The notes: a model not told the origin generated them from the sequence alone. Numbered from the stretch's first letter, positions 24,011-33,101 are shown. The stretch is 64,000 nucleotides of DNA from Streptomyces sp. NBC_00306 (GCF_036169555.1 NZ_CP108032.1:8246001-8310000); one strand, 5' to 3'. Made by a program: numbers and translations.

Positions 24011-25237
24011 GTGATCGACATGCAGCTCAGGTACTCCTTCCGGATGTACCCGAACGGCCCTCAGCGCTTGGCGCTGGCCAGGGCGTTCGGGTGCTCGCGG
24101 GTGGTCTACAACGATGCGCTCCGCGCTCGTGAGACCGCCCGCACGGCAGGGCTGCCGTTCGTGACGTCGGCCGAGTTGTCGAAGCAGGTCACGGCGGCGA
24201 AGAAGACCGAGGAACGGGCGTGGCTCGGCGAGGTCTCCGCCGTCGTACTCCAGCAGTCCCTTCGGGACCTGGACACCGCCTACCGGAACTTCTTCGACAG
24301 CCTCAAGAGCAAGCGCCCGCGCATGGGCGCTCCCCGCTTCAAGAGCCGCAAGGACATCCGGCAGGCCGTCCGCTTCACCGCCAACGCCCGGTGGAAGATC
24401 ACGACCGGCGGAGATCTGTCGTTGCCGAAGATCGGCGATGTCCGGGTGAAGTGGTCCCGCACGCTGCCCTCCACGCCGTCCACGGTGACCGTGGTCAAGG
24501 ACGCGGCCGGAAGGTACTTCTGCTCGTTCGTGGTCGAGACCGGCCAGGATGAGACGCTGCCGAAGGCGACGCCCGAGGTCGGCATCGACCTGGGGCTGAC
24601 GCACTTCGCGATCCTCTCGGACGGCACGAAGATCGACAGCCCTCGCTTTCTGCGCCGGGCCGAGAAGAAGCTCAAGCGGGAACAGCGCCGCCTGTCCCGA
24701 AAAGCCAAGGGCAGCAACAACCGGACCAAGGCCCGCATCAAGGTCGCCCGCGCCCACGCGCAGGTCGCCGACGCACGGCGCGAGTTCCACCACCAACTCT
24801 CCACCAAGCTGATCCGCGAAAACCAAGCGGTCGCAGTGGAAGACCTGGCGGTCAAGGGACTCGCCCGCACACGCATGGCCAAGTCCATTCACGACGCCGG
24901 ATGGTCGTCGTTCCTCACGATGCTGGAGTACAAGGCAGTCCGGTACGGGCGCGGCTTCCACCGCATCGGACGCTTCGAGCCGACCTCACAGGTCTGCTCC
25001 CAGTGCGGCATCAAGGACGGCCCCAAGCCCCTGAACATCCGCGTGTGGGAATGCCGGGCGTGCGGGGCGGTCCTCGACCGGGACATCAACGCGGCGGTCA
25101 ACGTCGCCAAGGCTGCTGGACTGGCAGTGTCAGCCTGTCGAGCGCGGGTAAGACCGGAACTTGTTCCGGCGCAGCGCGAAGAAGCAGGAACCCACCGAGA
25201 CGGTCAGTCGACCGTGGTAGGAATCCCCTCCCTTTAG
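24011..25237 (+). CDS. tnpB: TnpB RNA-guided nuclease of IS605-type element
   Basis: 408 residues. RuvC catalytic residues are present in order: Asp in GIDLGLTHFAI (~193), Glu in VAVEDLAVKGLAR (~275), and Asp in DRDINAAVNVAKAAG (~359). The C4 zinc finger is intact (CSQCG and CRACG). The N-terminal wedge/recognition part starts YSFRMYPNGPQRLALARAFG. TnpB uses a guide RNA from the right end of its element to cut donor or target DNA and aid retention. All catalytic positions look intact, so this copy may be active. Confidence 0.9.
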   Translation: MIDMQLRYSFRMYPNGPQRLALARAFGCSRVVYNDALRARETARTAGLPFVTSAELSKQVTAAKKTEERAWLGEVSAVVLQQSLRDLDTAYRNFFDSLKSKRPRMGAPRFKSRKDIRQAVRFTANARWKITTGGDLSLPKIGDVRVKWSRTLPSTPSTVTVVKDAAGRYFCSFVVETGQDETLPKATPEVGIDLGLTHFAILSDGTKIDSPRFLRRAEKKLKREQRRLSRKAKGSNNRTKARIKVARAHAQVADARREFHHQLSTKLIRENQAVAVEDLAVKGLARTRMAKSIHDAGWSSFLTMLEYKAVRYGRGFHRIGRFEPTSQVCSQCGIKDGPKPLNIRVWECRACGAVLDRDINAAVNVAKAAGLAVSACRARVRPELVPAQREEAGTHRDGQSTVVGIPSL

Positions 25238-25257
25238 GGAGGAGAGCGGAAGTCAAA
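25100..25257 (+). ncRNA. Candidate TnpB guide (omega/reRNA) scaffold
   Basis: In this family the guide RNA overlaps the 3' end of tnpB and the right end. Here that segment ends with the hairpin at 25227-25242 and AAGTCAA; the guide would begin at about 25258 in the flank (AGAACAGGTTCCAGGACC). Position is inferred from the family, not from a measured transcript. Confidence 0.4.
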
Positions 25258-25554
25258 GAACAGGTTCCAGGACCCGGTGGCGGCAGACAGTATTCGCATA
25301 GTTGGGGTCCTTCTGTCCGATGGTTTTCATGGGTCGAGAGAGCGACGCTGCCGTGGCGGCGACGAGAGCAGGACGATGGCATAGCCCGTCGCGGATCGGT
25401 GTACCAACTGCGGCCTGCGGCCCCCTCGCCCCGCCGTACCCCGCTGCCGCCGGGGCCGGCCAGAAGGCGGGAGTAGCCGCCGCGTGCAGGTTCGTTGTGC
25501 TGCCCCCGTAGTGCAACGAACTGCGGGTGTTGGTGACCTTGCGCAGCGCGGTAT

Positions 25555-25786
25555 CGACGTCGTGGCCTACGAGTGGCGGACGCAGGAGCAGAGCCGGATC
25601 GACGCGATCCACACCGGCGACAACGCGAAGGTCTTCAACGGCCGGGAGCGGCAGTTGCAGGCGCTCGCCGACGAGTGGGCCAAGGCCAACCCTGAGCACA
25701 CCAACAACCGCTATACGCTTACCGACGCGATCAATGGCGCTGCCTACAACGGAAATGATCGTGCAAAGGGTTTGTCGGGAGGGTGA
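25555..25786 (+). pseudogene. C-terminal fragment of a larger protein, cut by upstream insertion
   Basis: From about 25560 the frame reads AYEWRTQEQSRIDAIHTGDN, KVFNGRERQLQALADEWAKA and NNRYTLTDAINGAAYNGND, ending RAKGLSGG. This looks like the conserved end of a Streptomyces surface/helical protein, with nothing comparable upstream (the preceding 70 codons are low complexity), so the N-terminal part was replaced when the IS605 element or another event arrived. The stop overlaps the next lipoprotein start (TGATG), showing the two were co-translated. Confidence 0.5.
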
Positions 25787-26328
25787 TGAGGTCGACGAGG
25801 AAGAGCGTCCTGCGTCCGGTGTGTGGCGCGGTTCTGCTTACCTTTCTGCTCGCCGGGGCCGTCGGCTGCGGCGGCCACAAGGAGTTCAATGTTTCTGAAG
25901 CCTGCGGGACGAAGGTCGACCCCGAGCTGATCCGGGAACTGCTGCCAGAGGGCGATGAGTTGGAGATCGACGACAGTTTGTCCGATCCGGACCAGCCACG
26001 CTGCCAACTGAGCGTCGACGGCGAGCTCACGCTGTATCTGCGGGGCGACATTGTCGAGCCGTACATCAAGCCCTTGGAAATCTCGGCGGATGGGATGCGT
26101 CGGCTGGGCAACCCCTCGCCGGCGGACATCGGTGACGGTGCCAGCATCGCCGACCACGGTGCGATGGCTGTGCAGGCGTGCACCCACAAGGGCGAGAAGC
26201 GACAATATGTCCTGGCTGTCGACGGGGTGGACAACCCTCAGGACACCGCGGAGCGCCGCCAAGTGCTCGAACGCTTCACGCGGTCCTATCTGCCAGTCGC
26301 CATCGAGGCAGAGGATTGTCGTCCGTAG
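25786..26328 (+). CDS. Lipoprotein, unknown function
   Basis: About 180 residues with a lipoprotein signal (LRPVCGAVLLTFLLAGAVGC, acyl Cys followed by GGH). The mature part has paired cysteines (EACGTKVDPELIRELLPEG, PRCQLSVDGELTLYLRGD, QACTHKG, EDCRP), and resembles DUF3558-like and related Streptomyces lipoproteins. The start ATG overlaps the stop of the upstream fragment. A decayed second copy follows directly. Confidence 0.75.
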   Translation: MRSTRKSVLRPVCGAVLLTFLLAGAVGCGGHKEFNVSEACGTKVDPELIRELLPEGDELEIDDSLSDPDQPRCQLSVDGELTLYLRGDIVEPYIKPLEISADGMRRLGNPSPADIGDGASIADHGAMAVQACTHKGEKRQYVLAVDGVDNPQDTAERRQVLERFTRSYLPVAIEAEDCRP

Positions 26329-26344
26329 CGGCATGGTCGCATAA

Positions 26345-26697
26345 GGCAACGGAAAATGGCCGGGCCGGGTGCTGGCGGGTGGAGGGCAATGCGGTCTGGC
26401 CACGAAGACCGTCCGGCGGCCTTCAGTCGTGGCTGTCCTGTTCACCGGGGCCGTCGGCTGCGGCGGCCACGAGCCGTTCAAGGTTCCGGGGGCTGCGGGA
26501 CGGAGGCTGACGCCGAACTGCTCGGCCGCCTACTGCCAGGAGTGGTGAGCTCGAGCCCGATTCGCAGAGTGTCCGGCCAAGGTGGCGCAGTCACGGCGCG
26601 AATAGCCACCGCGCTGAGTACACCAAGGGCGAGGCGAAGCAGAGTTCCATCACCGGCCGCGAGGAAGCGTACGCGGCCCTGCGAACCAGGAAGTGAG
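26345..26697 (+). pseudogene. Decayed tandem copy of the preceding lipoprotein gene
   Basis: DNA similar to the lipoprotein gene is recognisable: the lipobox region (GCCGTCGGCTGCGGCGGCCA) recurs at 26449-26468 versus 25858-25877, followed by GCGGGACGGAGG and CTGCTGCCAG/CTACTGCCAG stretches. The frame is broken several times. The last ~25 codons read YTKGEAKQSSITGREEAYAA before a stop at 26697. Confidence 0.6.
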
Positions 26698-26700
26698 CAA

Positions 26701-27753
26701 GTGAGCACAGCAGCAGGCCGCACACGGCCGTCGTGGAAGGTATGGGCCGTCGCGGCGGTCCTTGTCGTCGTGGTCGCGGGGCTGCTGCATGCCTACCGCA
26801 ACACCAATGTGCTGACCGACGACCGACTGTGCGGAGGGCTGGTCTCGGCGGCGAACGCGGACGCGGTACTGCCCAGCTCTGGGCGGGTCAGCGCCGAGGG
26901 CGACGGCATCGCCGACCATCTGCCGGACACGGAGTGCGAGATCGAGAAGTCGTCAGTCGTCATCGGTGGCGGGAAGGGCACCTTGTCCGTCCGCGTCGCC
27001 GAGGAGCGCGGGGACTTTCCCTTCGTGGACGCCAGGTGGCCGGACCCGGCGCGGGCTTCGTTCTTCTCCGGACCGGTGACCGGCGGGGTCTACGACTACG
27101 ACGGCTGGGTCCTGCTGCCCGAGGAGTGCTGGACGACCAAGCCGGTGATTGTCGAAGCCCACTCCAGCGAACCGGTGTCCGACACCAAGGCGTTCGGCGC
27201 TCTGCTCACCGACGCCGCACGCGCCCTCGCGGAGGAAAAGGCATGTGGGACCCTCCCCAAGGAGCCCGGAACGCCCTTGCCGCCGCGCTCACAAGCGGCT
27301 CGCCCCGCTGCCGAGGGACGGCTGTGCGGCCTTGACGGCTTCTCCATTCGCGGTCAGGTGCCAGCCGGCAGGGAAGTCCTCGAAGCAGGTCAGGCGGCAC
27401 CTGCTGACCTGTGGTCCTGCACGGTATCCCTGGGGGGCGACTCGAATCGCCCCGCCAGTGAGGACGGCTTCATGACGTACACGGTCGCCCGGGACCCACT
27501 GCTCCTCGCCGCTGTCGAGAAGGCACCGGGAACACACCGGGGCACCGCGCCCGGAGGCCGGGATGCCGATGTTGTCGAGCCGCAAAGGATCGTGCTGCCC
27601 TGCCGCGGCGGCGCCGTCTACCTGGCTATGGAATCGGGACTGCAGTACACAGAGACCCGTGAGCGTGACCCGGACACTGCACGCCGGGACATCTTCTTTG
27701 AGTCTTTTGTGCAGTCTGCGGCCAAGGCCTTCGGCTGCGGCACGCCTGGCTGA
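26701..27753 (+). CDS. Membrane-anchored protein with two related domains
   Basis: 350 residues from a GTG with an AGGAAG site (the longer frame runs through the pseudogene). A TM anchor at ~12-30 (KVWAVAAVLVVVVAGLLHAY) is followed by two modules that each begin with a Cys-containing phrase (LCGGLVSAANADAVLPSSG; LCGLDGFSIRGQVPAGREV) and end with a second Cys. Together with the lipoprotein at 25786 it forms a family of extracytoplasmic Cys-paired modules. Function unknown; location outer face of the membrane. Confidence 0.75.
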   Translation: MSTAAGRTRPSWKVWAVAAVLVVVVAGLLHAYRNTNVLTDDRLCGGLVSAANADAVLPSSGRVSAEGDGIADHLPDTECEIEKSSVVIGGGKGTLSVRVAEERGDFPFVDARWPDPARASFFSGPVTGGVYDYDGWVLLPEECWTTKPVIVEAHSSEPVSDTKAFGALLTDAARALAEEKACGTLPKEPGTPLPPRSQAARPAAEGRLCGLDGFSIRGQVPAGREVLEAGQAAPADLWSCTVSLGGDSNRPASEDGFMTYTVARDPLLLAAVEKAPGTHRGTAPGGRDADVVEPQRIVLPCRGGAVYLAMESGLQYTETRERDPDTARRDIFFESFVQSAAKAFGCGTPG

Positions 27754-27928
27754 TGAAGACACGCTCGGCGGGCCTGACAGCCGGGTGCTCAGACTCGATT
27801 CGCCACCTGCGGAGCCCGGAGGCAAGGGATGCACGCGTCCGGCGCTCCACCATGGCACCGGCCACACAGTGGCCCGATGTCCCGTACTGCAGTGTCTGTT
27901 TGTGATCCTGGTGCGTCATGCTGGCCCG

Positions 27929-28576
27929 GTGACGAATAGGGGGCGGGGCGTAGCGGTTGCAGCCTGGAGCGTGATTTCCGTGCTGCTCGTGGGAACTACG
28001 GTCTGGGTTGTGGTTCTGGGGCTCGTTCGGCTGGGGCTGACCGGAGACGAGGTCCAGGTTCGTCTTTCGCAGTGCCAGATCGAGGGCGGGGGGCACGGGG
28101 GAAGCCACGTTGAGTGCTCTGGTCAGGTTGTGGGCCAGGGGAATGCGAAAGTCGTGAGGGTCCGCTATGACGGCAAGACGGGCGGGGTCGTTCCTGCTGC
28201 CAGGCCGCCGTGGGGAACCTTTGTGGTAGGGGCTGACGCGAACCCGCACGCAATCTTCGAGGTCGCTCCGGCCGCCGTGCGCCGCAGTGTTCGGACAATG
28301 CATCGGTACGGCGCGGGCGTTGGACCAGGTCACGAGCCAGACGTTCGAAGGCCGGACACAACAATGATCAAGGTCAGGGCCACCTCTGATCAAACCTTGC
28401 CGCACACCCAACCGGAGCCAACCGGAGAAGAGAAGTCCAGTCGCCCGGGGCTCGTGGGTCCTGCCGTGAGGAGGCGTGGCTGCCCCTGTGCGGACCGGTT
28501 CCCAGCGAACGTTGCCGTGTCCCGGCAACCACACAGCCCACGCGCTGCGCGTCAAGAGTCTGTCAACACCGCGTAG
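27929..28576 (+). CDS. Hypothetical membrane protein, C-terminus doubtful
   Basis: A GTG start gives a clean TM (VAVAAWSVISVLLVGTTVWV plus VVVLGLVRLGL) and a domain with VRLSQCQIEGGGHGGSHVEC and VRVRYDGKTGGVVPAARPPW. After about residue 105 the sequence turns into low-complexity Arg/Pro/Thr text, where related proteins have a second TM, so the end is probably replaced by unrelated DNA. It ends only 22 bp before the antiporter leader. Confidence 0.5.
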   Translation: MTNRGRGVAVAAWSVISVLLVGTTVWVVVLGLVRLGLTGDEVQVRLSQCQIEGGGHGGSHVECSGQVVGQGNAKVVRVRYDGKTGGVVPAARPPWGTFVVGADANPHAIFEVAPAAVRRSVRTMHRYGAGVGPGHEPDVRRPDTTMIKVRATSDQTLPHTQPEPTGEEKSSRPGLVGPAVRRRGCPCADRFPANVAVSRQPHSPRAARQESVNTA

Positions 28577-28597
28577 GAAACGTATAAAGTAGGTGGT

Positions 28598-28671
28598 GGT
28601 GTGCCGGGAAGCCTGGTCGGCGAACAGGGGGAGAGCTCTCTGTTCTCAGTGCCGACAGGGGGACTTCTGCC
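28598..28671 (+). promoter_or_regulatory. Conserved leader RNA element upstream of NhaP-type antiporter
   Basis: A 25-nt core (28598-28622, with GCCGGGAAGCCTGGTCGG) differs by one base from the core at 45221-45245 upstream of nhaA. The last 7 nt (28616-28622, GTCGGCG) can pair with 28650-28656 (TGCCGAC). The enclosed 27 nt form their own hairpin (AACA/TGTT and GAGAG/CTCTC). The core ends 49 nt before the ATG; in the nhaA leader the distance is 50 nt. Looks like a cis-regulatory RNA such as an ion-responsive riboswitch; the class is not identified. Confidence 0.65.
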
Positions 28672-29922
28672 ATGGTGCTTGTCGCTGTTTTCGGGGCCGC
28701 GCTGCTGATTGCCGTGCTGCTTTCCGGGCTTGCCGCCCGTACGGTTCTGTCGACGTCGCTGCTCTTCCTGGTTGGTGGGGCGCTGGTCAGCGACGGATTC
28801 CTCGGACTGATCCACATCACCCCCGACAGTGAGATCGTGTCGGTCACCGCCGACCTCGCGCTGTTCGCCGTCCTGTTCACCGACGGGATGCATGTTTCTT
28901 TCGCCAAGCTCCGGGCCAACTGGCGCAACCCGGCCCGTGCGCTCGGCCTCGGCATGCCGCTCGCGTGCGTCGGCATGGCGCTCATTACGCACTACCTGGT
29001 CGGCCTGGACTGGACAACGTCCTTCCTCGTCGGCGCGGTCCTCGCGCCGACCGATCCGGTCTTCGCTTCGGCGATCGTCGGACGCAAGGAGGTCCCGGCC
29101 CGGCTGCGTGAACTCCTTAACGTGGAGAGCGGCATCAACGACGGGCTCGCGCTGCCGGTCGTCCTGATCCTCATCGCCGCCGCCGGTCCCACCTCACCCC
29201 ATGCCGCGGCATCCTTCGGGAAGATCGGTCTGGAGCTGGGCCTCGGCCTCGTCTTCGGTGTCCTGATGCCTCTGATTGTCAACGGCCTCGTACGGTTCCG
29301 GCTGCTGGGGGCCGAGCCCAAGCTGCAGCCGCTGCTTCCGCTGGCGACCGCAGTCATCCTCTACGCCGCCTGCCACTTGACCCACGCCAACCCCTACCTC
29401 GCGGCCTTCTCCGCGGGTGCGGTTTTCGCCGCCGTCTCTCCGGAGTCCCACAAGGCGTTCGAGCCGCTGGGGGAGTCGCTCGCGGAGCTCGCCAAGTTCG
29501 CCGCCCTGCTGGTCTTCGGCGCGCTGCTCACCCCGCAGCTCTTCGGAGACCTGTCCATCGGCGGGTACCTGGCGGTGATCCTCGCGATCGTGCTGATCCG
29601 CCCGGCTTCCCTTCTGTTGTCGCTGCTGGGCACGCGTATTGACCGCAGGGAGAAGCTCGTCGCGGCATGGTTCGGTCCGAAGGGCTTCGCCTCGGTCGTC
29701 TACGGCCTGCTGGTTCTCCAGGCCGGCATCCCGCAGGGGCAGGAGGCGTACAGCCTCATCGCCGTCTGCATCGCCTTCTCGATTGTCGCCCACAGCAGCA
29801 CCGACGTCCCCATCGCCCGCCTCTTCCATGTCGACGACCTGGTCGACGCCGGCGGCGGGCAACCGGAAACACCGACAGGGACCGAGACTGCCAAGGAGGG
29901 CACTCAGGCGCACAGGCGATAG
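28672..29922 (+). CDS. CPA1-family Na+(K+)/H+ antiporter, NhaP type
   Basis: 416 residues with about 12 hydrophobic segments. Conserved transport-site strings are APTDPVFASAIVG (~124), NVESGINDGLALPVV (~146), and the late AAWFGPKGFASVVYGLLVL (~325). It should exchange Na+ or K+ for protons across the cytoplasmic membrane. The C-terminal tail (GGGQPETPTGTETAKEGTQA) is short and charged. Preceded by the shared leader element and an AGGGGG site. No operon partner downstream. Confidence 0.92.
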   Translation: MVLVAVFGAALLIAVLLSGLAARTVLSTSLLFLVGGALVSDGFLGLIHITPDSEIVSVTADLALFAVLFTDGMHVSFAKLRANWRNPARALGLGMPLACVGMALITHYLVGLDWTTSFLVGAVLAPTDPVFASAIVGRKEVPARLRELLNVESGINDGLALPVVLILIAAAGPTSPHAAASFGKIGLELGLGLVFGVLMPLIVNGLVRFRLLGAEPKLQPLLPLATAVILYAACHLTHANPYLAAFSAGAVFAAVSPESHKAFEPLGESLAELAKFAALLVFGALLTPQLFGDLSIGGYLAVILAIVLIRPASLLLSLLGTRIDRREKLVAAWFGPKGFASVVYGLLVLQAGIPQGQEAYSLIAVCIAFSIVAHSSTDVPIARLFHVDDLVDAGGGQPETPTGTETAKEGTQAHRR

Positions 29923-30493
29923 CGCCCAGGATCGCTGATCGGCCGCAATCTGGAGGTGGCCACGGAAGAACTCGAGATTGTGGAGGGGATCATCTCCCGT
30001 TCGGCATCCTGCAGCCCTAGGTACCCGGGAGTGGCCCGGCACACCCCGCGTCGCCTTGACGCGTTCCTCACGCCCTAACCACACCAAGGGCGCGAGCTGT
30101 GAACAGCCCCTTCAGGAGCTGGGCCGCGGGGCGGTCAGACGATGGTCTTGAGCGCATCAGGTCCTGCCCAAAATGGCGTAGGTTCCTGGCTGCCGCCTTG
30201 CTGCGCGCAGCAATCACCGCCAACCCCGCCAAACCTCCGCAATGCCTGTGATCGCTTCCCCTGCGGCGTGTCATCGACATGGCGTGCCACCAGGCGCTGC
30301 GCTCGCTCAAGACTTCTGCGCAGACCTCGTTCCCCGAACCGTTGCTGCCCCTGTTGTGCTGACCGCGAGGCTTGCTGCCGTGGGATCCAGCATGCTGATG
30401 GCCAGGGTGGCACGATCAAGGACGTGGCCTTCTGCGCGCGCCAGACCAGCCCTCGATCGGCCACTTCCAGAGGGCCATTGGCAAGCATGACGC
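29923..30493. other. Stretch without recognised genes
   Basis: 570 bp between the antiporter and marR. Frames on both strands (for example on the minus strand 30068-30488) give no domain. Possibly decayed IS DNA, but no repeats were found that would prove it. Confidence 0.35.
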
Positions 30494-31102
30494 TTATGCC
30501 GATTGTTCCGGGCTGCGCTGTGTGGACCTACCTGTGGCGCCTGTGCTGACCTCGTCAGGTTTTTGCGAAGCGGCGGTTGTCTGCGAGGGAAGAGCGTCCT
30601 CCCAGCCCAGTGGGTGCATGGCGCTGTCCGCGGCTTCGACCGCTGGTTCACTGCCCGCTTCGTTGAATGCGGTCAGCGCTTCCACCAATGCAACGCGTTG
30701 CTCTGGCACTATCCGCCTCACGATCGCTTCGATTTCCCGACGGCGCCTGCCCGTGACGTCCTGAACAAGATCGCGGCCTTCCGGCGTCAGCCGGAGCACT
30801 GTCTCGCGCCGATTGCCAGGGTTTGTCTGCCGGTCCGCGAGGCCGCTTGCGATCAGCCGGTCGATCATGCGCATCGCCGTCGAGGGCTTCACACCGAGCC
30901 GGTTGGCGAGTACGACGAGCTTGGCAGGTCCGTGTGTGGACAGCACCACCAAGAGCCGGAACTGGGGAAGGGTCACCCTGTCCTCAACCGCGGCAAGGGA
31001 ACGCGCCGAGACAGCAACCAGCAGACGGGAAGCGGTCAGCACGGCTCGCGTCACCGCATCCACGTCATCGACCTGCTGTGCTGCCTTCGCTCTGTCACCC
31101 AT
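30494..31102 (-). CDS. MarR-family transcriptional regulator
   Basis: 202 residues. The winged helix is clear: TLPQFRLLVVLSTHGPAKLV, VLANRLGVKPSTAMRMIDRL, then LADRQTNPGNRRETVLRLTP as the wing and EGRDLVQDVTGRRRREIEAI as dimer helix. The C-terminal ~50 residues are unstructured. It is the gene downstream of the SpoIIE phosphatase start side (both minus strand, 62 bp apart), possibly co-transcribed with the phosphatase. Confidence 0.87.
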   Translation of the reverse strand: MGDRAKAAQQVDDVDAVTRAVLTASRLLVAVSARSLAAVEDRVTLPQFRLLVVLSTHGPAKLVVLANRLGVKPSTAMRMIDRLIASGLADRQTNPGNRRETVLRLTPEGRDLVQDVTGRRRREIEAIVRRIVPEQRVALVEALTAFNEAGSEPAVEAADSAMHPLGWEDALPSQTTAASQKPDEVSTGATGRSTQRSPEQSA

Positions 31103-31163
31103 GCGTCTTTTCTACCCTCTCCGTCGGCGCAGCGGTTCTGGCCCCCGGCGCACACGGCTGTTC

Positions 31164-32231
31164 CTAGTCTCTCGGGTCCTGGTGATAGCGCAGAAGCAGC
31201 ATGGCTGCGTCGTCGTGCAGCGGCCCTCCTGCATGCTGAACCAGATCACCGCGCAGGGTCTGCAGCGCCAGCTCGGGATCAGGGTCCTTGAGCAGCGCGG
31301 CTCGTTCGCCCAGGGGGTAGAACCGGTCCGTGTCGTCCCGGGCTTCCGTGACGCCATCGGTGTACAGAAGCATCTGGGCTCCCGGGGTAAAGCGTTCCGC
31401 GTAGGGCTCGGGCCCGCTCATGCCGTGCACGCCGAGACCGAGCGGTAGCGCGGGGGACGGTGGCTCGGCAAAACGCACACGGCCATCGGGCCACAGGATC
31501 ATGGGTGCGGGATGGCCATAGTTGAGCAGCGTCACGCTGTGATCGTCGGCGACTTCCGCCAGTACGGCCGTGACGAACTTTTCCCCCTGCAGCTCCCGGT
31601 CGGCCACACGTTCCAGCCGTGTGCCGACGCTCGTGAGGTCTGCCTCGTCGTGGGCGGCCTCGCGGAACGCACCCAGAATCACCGCGGCCGTCTCGACCGC
31701 TTCCAGCCCTTTGCCCTGCACATCTCCCACGATCACACGCACGCCGGCGGAGGAAGCCACCACCTCATAGAGATCGCCGCCGATACGCGCCTCGGCAACA
31801 GCCGATGTGTACGACACCGCCACCCGCAGGTGTCCGGCACTGCGTGGAACCGGCCTCAGAAGTACACGCTGCGCCACCTCTGCGATCGACCGGACGCTGG
31901 CCAGTTCGGCCTCACGTCGCTGCCTCATCACCGTTGCCACCAGCCCGGCCACCGTCACACCGGCCACGGAGGCCAGTGCCGTCCAGCCGCGGCGGCCGGC
32001 GAACAGACCGTCATACAGACCGAGCGCCAGACAGAGAAGCATCGCTATGACGCCGACGAGGGCCGTACGGCGCCAGCCGCCGACAAGTCCGGCGAAGGCC
32101 GGACCCAGCGACACAAGCGGCAGGAAGCCCACTGACGAGCCCGCAGTCAGATCGATGACGGCGACAACAGACATGACGCCGTAGGGGAGCACAGACAGCA
32201 CGACGGAGCGCTGCACCGTCTCTTCGGGCAT
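31164..32231 (-). CDS. Membrane-bound SpoIIE-type PP2C phosphatase
   Basis: 355 residues from the ATG at 32231 (a GTG at 32297 would add 22 doubtful residues). Four TM segments in residues ~12-115 (VLPYGVMSVVAVIDL, VGFLPLVSLGPAFAGLVGG, TALVGVIAMLLCLALGLYDG, LASVAGVTVAGLVATVM) are followed by the PP2C_SIG domain: ARIGGDLYEVVASS, IVGDVQGKGLEAV, LLNYGHPAPMIL, LLYTDGVTEARD, and DDAAMLLLRY. Metal-binding Asp residues are in place. Such phosphatases dephosphorylate anti-anti-sigma factors and switch on alternative sigma factors under stress. No partner kinase is adjacent. Confidence 0.9.
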   Translation of the reverse strand: MPEETVQRSVVLSVLPYGVMSVVAVIDLTAGSSVGFLPLVSLGPAFAGLVGGWRRTALVGVIAMLLCLALGLYDGLFAGRRGWTALASVAGVTVAGLVATVMRQRREAELASVRSIAEVAQRVLLRPVPRSAGHLRVAVSYTSAVAEARIGGDLYEVVASSAGVRVIVGDVQGKGLEAVETAAVILGAFREAAHDEADLTSVGTRLERVADRELQGEKFVTAVLAEVADDHSVTLLNYGHPAPMILWPDGRVRFAEPPSPALPLGLGVHGMSGPEPYAERFTPGAQMLLYTDGVTEARDDTDRFYPLGERAALLKDPDPELALQTLRGDLVQHAGGPLHDDAAMLLLRYHQDPRD

Positions 32232-32411
32232 GGCAACCCCGCGGTGTGTGGCAGGCGGTGCGAAGTGTTCCGAGCAGAGGGCCTGGCACCGTGTCACGCC
32301 CCCACCTAATTTAGCCTATGCAAAACTTACCCTCGTGAAGGATCTCGACGGGCCGCGTTACCAACCGACAGCCACGGCGGGCCCCAAGTGGTAGAAGCCG
32401 GGAGGCGAGAT

Positions 32412-32972
32412 ATGGACCCTTCGAACACCCCAACGCCGCGACCCGCCCCACCCACCGGCTGGAAGCGGCTAGCGGCGCGGCTGCCCATAGGCCTCTACCG
32501 GATCGGCCTCGGCCCGCTGTTCGGTCGCAGACTGCTTCTCCTGATCCACACGGGACGGGTGAGCGGCGCTTCACGTACTGTCGTTCTCGAAGTCGTCGAG
32601 GCCGACTCTCGCTCCTGGGTCGTGGCCTCCGGTTTCGGGACTGTGGCTCGGTGGTACCGGAACCTGCAGCACACTCCGAAGGCCACCATTCAGGTCGGCC
32701 GGCACTACCACGCGGTTACAGCTCGGTTCCTTCCTTCGGAGGACGGAGGCAGGATCATGGCCCGGTACGCGCAGTCCCATCCCCGTCTGGCCGCACGCCT
32801 CTGTGCCTACATGGGGCTCCCCGCCGACGGGACAACGACGGGATATCGCTACGCCGGTACGCGGATTCCTTTCGTCAGGCTGGAGTGCAGCCCCTACTGC
32901 GATCGCCCAGGATGCGCCATGCCGCCCGGCAGGCCGGGCGCCGACACCGGCCGGCCTGCCGATCGTTCGTGA
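32412..32972 (+). CDS. Nitroreductase/deazaflavin-dependent (F420) oxidoreductase
   Basis: 186 residues from the ATG at 32412 (GGGAGGCG site). DDN-family marks: LLLIHTGRVSGASRTVVLEV, SGFGTVARWYRNLQHTPKAT, IQVGRHYHAVTARFLPSED. These enzymes use F420H2 to reduce quinones or nitro compounds. The same domain is the C-terminal half of the fusion at the left edge. Divergent from the SpoIIE gene. Confidence 0.85.
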   Translation: MDPSNTPTPRPAPPTGWKRLAARLPIGLYRIGLGPLFGRRLLLLIHTGRVSGASRTVVLEVVEADSRSWVVASGFGTVARWYRNLQHTPKATIQVGRHYHAVTARFLPSEDGGRIMARYAQSHPRLAARLCAYMGLPADGTTTGYRYAGTRIPFVRLECSPYCDRPGCAMPPGRPGADTGRPADRS

Positions 32973-33101
32973 CGAATCCCGCCGACGGTGAACACGCCGG
33001 CGATCCGCTCCGTACTGCTCACTGCGAGCCGTGCCAGCCGCCGTTCAACAGCTTCCGGGTGCCATGAACGATCGAGTTCTCCATGCCGACCGGGAGGCAT
33101 C

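Larger units (their letters stand above)
23562..25257. mobile_element. IS200/IS605-family insertion sequence
   Basis: Divergent tnpA (minus) and tnpB (plus) as in the IS605 group. The left side has a hairpin, arms 23562-23570 and 23575-23583 with one G-T pair, overlapping the tnpA stop. The right side has a hairpin CCTCCCT/AGGGAGG at 25227-25242 followed by the characteristic AAGTCAA at about 25250-25256. Such elements lack terminal inverted repeats and move by single-strand Y1 transposition. Exact ends are estimates. It sits next to a gene that has only its C-terminal part left at 25555. Confidence 0.75.

Noticed and set aside
27563..27928. N-terminal part of the frame before the GTG at 27929
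   Set aside because: It overlaps the end of the two-module membrane protein and has no similarity; the TM segment starts after 27929.
29940..30488. Minus-strand frames as a possible transposase remnant
   Set aside because: No catalytic motif or terminal repeat could be found, so no call is made.
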